A stretch of 64,000 nucleotides of DNA. Origin: Selaginella tamariscina. Taxonomy: Eukaryota; Streptophyta; Lycopodiopsida; Selaginellales; Selaginellaceae. Of the stretch, positions 60,278 to 64,000 are shown piece after piece (the stretch's first letter is position 1; each line of letters starts with the position of its first letter). The notes beneath the pieces were generated by a model. It did no database searches. It saw only the letters and a list, made by a program, of their open reading frames with translations, and was not told where the DNA came from. Both the position numbers and the translations under genes were made by a program. The stretch is from the NCBI GenBank assembly GCA_003024785.1, contig PUQB01000036.1:784090-848089 (forward strand), written 5' to 3'.

Positions 60278-63200
60278 GAGAATTCTATCTTTTGCAAAGC
60301 TGGGAAAGTCCTCCAAGTTGATGCTCTCATGAGTATCTCTCCAAGAGTTTTTAACCTTTTTTTCTCATGCTAAGCACACAACCGAGATACCACACAAGCT
60401 TCATCTTTGATTTGCGTTTCTTGCTTCTTGATCCTCTAAGAGTTGCAACGTCCTCCTCAAACCACAAGGAGCAATCTGAACATGTGCTCAAAGTCGTTGC
60501 TTTGTTCAAGTTTCTCCCCTGCCGCTCACAATATTTTTCACTCAGGTCAATCTATTTTTTGAGAGCCATGGGTTTCCATTTAGCTAGCTCATCAAAGCTA
60601 ATTTATAAACCTCTTTCCCATCCACTAGCACATTATTTGAAACCTTTCTTCCTTCCAAAGATGAAAACTTCAATAAATATAAAAAGAAAATAAAAAAGAA
60701 TTATTACGTGTGTTTGTCTCATTAACTTCCTCACAATTGTCCAAGATAAGATCAAAGGTGTGTCAAAGCTCACTCCTATCCACCATCTCTATCCACATCC
60801 AGACTCTCTAGGTTCACTTCATCATCACAATCTGCTTCTAGAACCTCATCAGCCTCATTTTCAACTAGCCCTGATCCGGCTCCAAACTTAGTGAAATCCT
60901 TTACAAAATTCTCATGCTTCCATTGAAATGTAAACCAAGAACTTGCAAAGCTACTCAATGAGCAAGTGATTCACATTTGAACATCTTTGTTGTGCTTAAG
61001 AAGCCCTACTCGTAAAGCTTCAATTATATCTTGGTCCTCAGCCAGGACAATATTTGAATTCATGACCCAATCTTCAAGATCCACAAGCACTTTATTTCTA
61101 GTCCTTTCCACCTCCAATTTCTCCCAAATGTTTTTTGTTTCGAGTGGCCTTTGAGAATTGAAGGTCACCTTCTACCTCATAACTTGCAACCTGGTTCAGT
61201 GCCCCAATACTATTTACAATATCCTTGTCATCCTAGGAGCGTTTATATTGCACCATGCCTCCTACTTTTGAGAAGAACATCTCACAAACATGGGATCGTG
61301 TTCTCTCTAGAGGAACTGAAAGACCCGAATGAAAATCCTAGAAGTACTTGATGAGAATCACAGTGAAATGGTAAAACTGTACATTCAAGAAAGTCTCTTA
61401 GCTGAGAAAGTTTTGCTTCAGGGTCCCCTTCTCTTCTCTTGAGGATCCAAAGTTGCCACAACCTAAAGATATATATTAGAGTTTTAAAAGACGATTAAGA
61501 ATTAAAAAACTTATTAAATTAAAAATAATAATTAAGTTAATCCTATACATAATTAAACTTATATAATTGAAGATAGTAACAAGGATTCAAGGTTAATTCC
61601 ATTTAAATAATGTTTTTTTTTTTATTATCTTACAGTGTATTTCTAAAGTTGATCTAAAATAACTTCTGCTTTGCTCTAAATTTACTTTATAATTGTTGCT
61701 AATCGAGAGGATTGACTTCTCTACTGCCCTGAATGCGAGTGCCTGATCCCTGCCACTACAGATTGGTGAAGAATGCAGATACATTGCAGATACATTGCGT
61801 ATAAACATATGTACGCTAGGAGACACTTAATTAACTAGCTCTAAGGTTACTATTGAATGTAGTTAAATTATAAACAATGTTAATCACATAAGATAAATTA
61901 TAAACATTTCCTTAGTTTGGCACAGGAAAGCTTACCACCAACCAACGTTAAAGAATAACCAAACAGGAACATTCTTGTATACAACAACGCTTGAAAAGTT
62001 ATATTTTTAATATATGTATCATAATTTCCTCATGAGCATTGTCAATATAATATACGATTTACAAGAATTAATAAGATAGAAATTACATAGCAGGATGGAG
62101 ATTTTATGAATTAAAATCTAAATTCATATCTTTCAAAAAATTCAGAAATTATAATTTATTATCTTATATTTAAAATATGTAAATAATAGTATATTACACA
62201 CACAAGAATAGTTCTTAAATATAAAACATAACAAATATAATATATTATTATTTGTGTGTTATTTGAAACGTCGATGTAGTTCAGATGCACGATTAGAAGT
62301 ACGAGCGGTATGATACATTTTCAGCCTTATATAGATCAAGATCTATACACGTATACTTGTGACATATATTTTGTATATACATGTTACTATCTTGGTAACA
62401 TTAAAGAAATGGCTAACGTTGGAAGTATATATACGTATGTATGTATGTTTATTTTATGTATGTATACATACATGCATGCAGAGTAATGCATTTTTTTTAT
62501 ATAAATTTTTTATTTTATAAAGATTATAACGTCATAAATGAAAACATGTCATCTTTTTAAATTTTACTAACGTTCAGAGTTTCACGTCTATCAAAAATTA
62601 AACTGCAGCTCATGTCACATGACACCACGTGTGCCCTCATTTTAAATTATGCAATTTAAAGTTAATATTTTATGTTTGTATAAAAAATTGTTTATAATGT
62701 AATGTTAAAGAAAACACGTCATGACTACAGATTTATGTGTGACTTGCAGCCATGTAATATATTCTCAGCATGTTCTATGGGAATATCCTGAATGCAATCA
62801 GTTTGTCTAATGACATGGACTTCATATTGTGGTCGCAATATAATGTCATCAGAATATTATATTGATATTTTACGTATTTTCATCCTTTCTATCCTTTTAT
62901 ATATAATATCGATGTATGACTTCAATCTAATTAATAATAAATGTTTTAAACATATTTCAATATTCGTTTAGAACTGACAAGAAAAAGATTTATTTATAAT
63001 GATGGATACTGTTAAAAATGTTGTTAACAACGCAAGTTATTAACAATGTAAATTTATTTTTAGCATTTTAAAAATCCATAGAATTACTATTCATTAAAGA
63101 ATATAGAATCTTAATACAAAGCCATGTACTTAAAACATGAGAATTATTAATATTATTTAACATTATTTTTTACTTAGTACATGATTATGTCATGCACACT

Positions 63201-63470
63201 TAATATCATCAAAATCATATATATCTATGTGTGTGTGTGTGTGTGCGTGTGTGTTCAAGTATATATTTATACAGCACTACAATTGTTCTACATACTGTAA
63301 TAGAACTATATTCACTGTTATAAATATTAATTATCCATAATGATATTATTCTTAATTCCACGTGTGTGTGAGAGAGATAGAGAGAGAGCATTCAAAACTT
63401 ACAGTTTTAAATTTATACATTCATCACTATAAAAATATATATATATATTTATTTATAACAGGAAAATGGA
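59881..63470. other. AT-rich DNA with unassigned coding-like scraps
   Basis: 60367-60693 (+) and 60776-61170 (-) are open for 60-108 codons. The minus-strand pieces (TKNIWEKLEVERTRNKVLVD, NIVLAEDQDIIEALRVG, an acidic EADEVLEADCDDEVNLESLD) look protein-like but match no family I know. There is a (TA)n run at 60239-60271. From 61830 to 63470 I see only A/T-rich sequence with TG/CA runs (63227-63253) and an isolated CCACGTG near 62624. Confidence 0.4.
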
Positions 63471-63475
63471 CAGCA

Positions 63476-63641
63476 CCATTGGATTAGTCAGGGCAGAGAA
63501 GAGCGACAAATGGATGGCAGAGATTGTCGAACGTCTTGAAGACAAATAACCGGGGAATATTCCAGATACAGTTTCCATAGTGTTTTACCAAATGCTCGCC
63601 ATTGGGTACACGTTGATAACCCACAAGGTTGACACCTTTTA
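63476..63641 (+). pseudogene. Exon-like fragment of an unidentified gene
   Basis: After an acceptor-like TTTATAACAG the sequence is less AT-rich and reads MDSTIGLVRAEKSDKWMAEI, VERLEDK, a stop codon (TAA at 63547-63549), then in the same frame PGNIPDTVSIVFYQMLAIGY and TLITHKV. Protein-like composition on both sides of the stop suggests a degenerate host exon. No family recognised. Confidence 0.35.
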
Positions 63642-64000
63642 AAGATTAATTTACCTATAAAAATGTAAATAATTTCTCTCTCTAAAAAATCATAAATAAA
63701 TAAAAACTAGCCTTCATTTTTTAACCATAATAAAAATTTATGTAATTCTAAAAAACACTATTCTAAAACATATCATATACTGACCAATGTATTATACATC
63801 TGAATTCTCCAATACACAGACAGGCAAAGATTAACCTCAAACACGCCTACATTATAAATAAAATTTATATAACATAAAGTCTTTTAAAACTTAAATAATA
63901 TAAAATTATCTATTAATGTAAAACTAAATGAAATTCACGAAAATATTAATTTCAAATTGCATAATTTAAAACGAGGAAACACCTGGCGCCAGAGCTGCTC
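63642..64000. other. AT-rich DNA to the window end
   Basis: No gene is seen. The last 25 bp (CACCTGGCGCCAGAGCTGCTC) turn GC-rich and could be the edge of an exon continuing beyond the window. Confidence 0.3.

Noticed and set aside
60367-60693. 108-codon plus-strand frame as a gene
   Set aside because: No motif, low-complexity composition and no splice or promoter context; kept only as an unassigned scrap.

Overview
The window looks like nuclear DNA of a land plant. It carries a plastid Clp protease subunit (CLPR1), a prefoldin subunit, the proteasome lid subunit RPN3, an F-box/kelch protein of the SKIP4 type and a MacroD-type macro domain protein, all split by GT-AG introns and set in very AT-rich, repeat-dense DNA. 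Low gene density, short introns packed with TG/CA/TA runs and layered old retroelements would fit a repeat-rich chromosome such as a bryophyte sex chromosome. That last point is inference; the species cannot be read from the sequence.

Layout. 1-8.9 kb: a decayed Ty3/gypsy chromovirus pol remnant, split by a 7.1 kb LTR element that has long LTRs and no coding capacity (LARD-like, minus strand). 8.9-21 kb: an unidentified repeat family, two inverted arms of about 0.83 kb lying 9.3 kb apart, a second LARD-like copy (10758-16792) and a near-perfect 0.55 kb palindrome (18241-19366). 21-22.4 kb: an 81-bp tandem repeat, a 12-bp minisatellite and the C-terminal end of a LINE.

23.8-42.8 kb is the gene block. 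CLPR1 (+) and PFD3 (+) are followed by RPN3 (-), convergent with PFD3. RPN3 is divergent from the F-box/kelch gene (+), which is convergent with the macro domain gene (-). Splice junctions could be placed for all five and give uninterrupted frames of 371, 187, 469, 346 and 247 residues. Three of the five act directly in protein folding or degradation, and the F-box gene probably also feeds the ubiquitin-proteasome pathway.

44.4-48.3 kb: a GC-richer Ty3/gypsy gag-protease fossil. 48.3-53.9 kb: a possible MITE, an unexplained GC-rich island, a duplicated small reading frame and a tRNA-like pol III unit. 54-59.9 kb: pieces of Ty1/copia fossils on both strands and a third LARD-like fragment. 60-64 kb is mostly AT-rich with faint gene-like scraps.

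The most unusual signal is the internal domain of the LARD-like family. About 3.7 kb without any reading frame is made of dozens of short perfect inverted repeats in series, many of them nested, and most of those checked are preserved in the second copy. It reads as a structured RNA rather than a decayed coding region.
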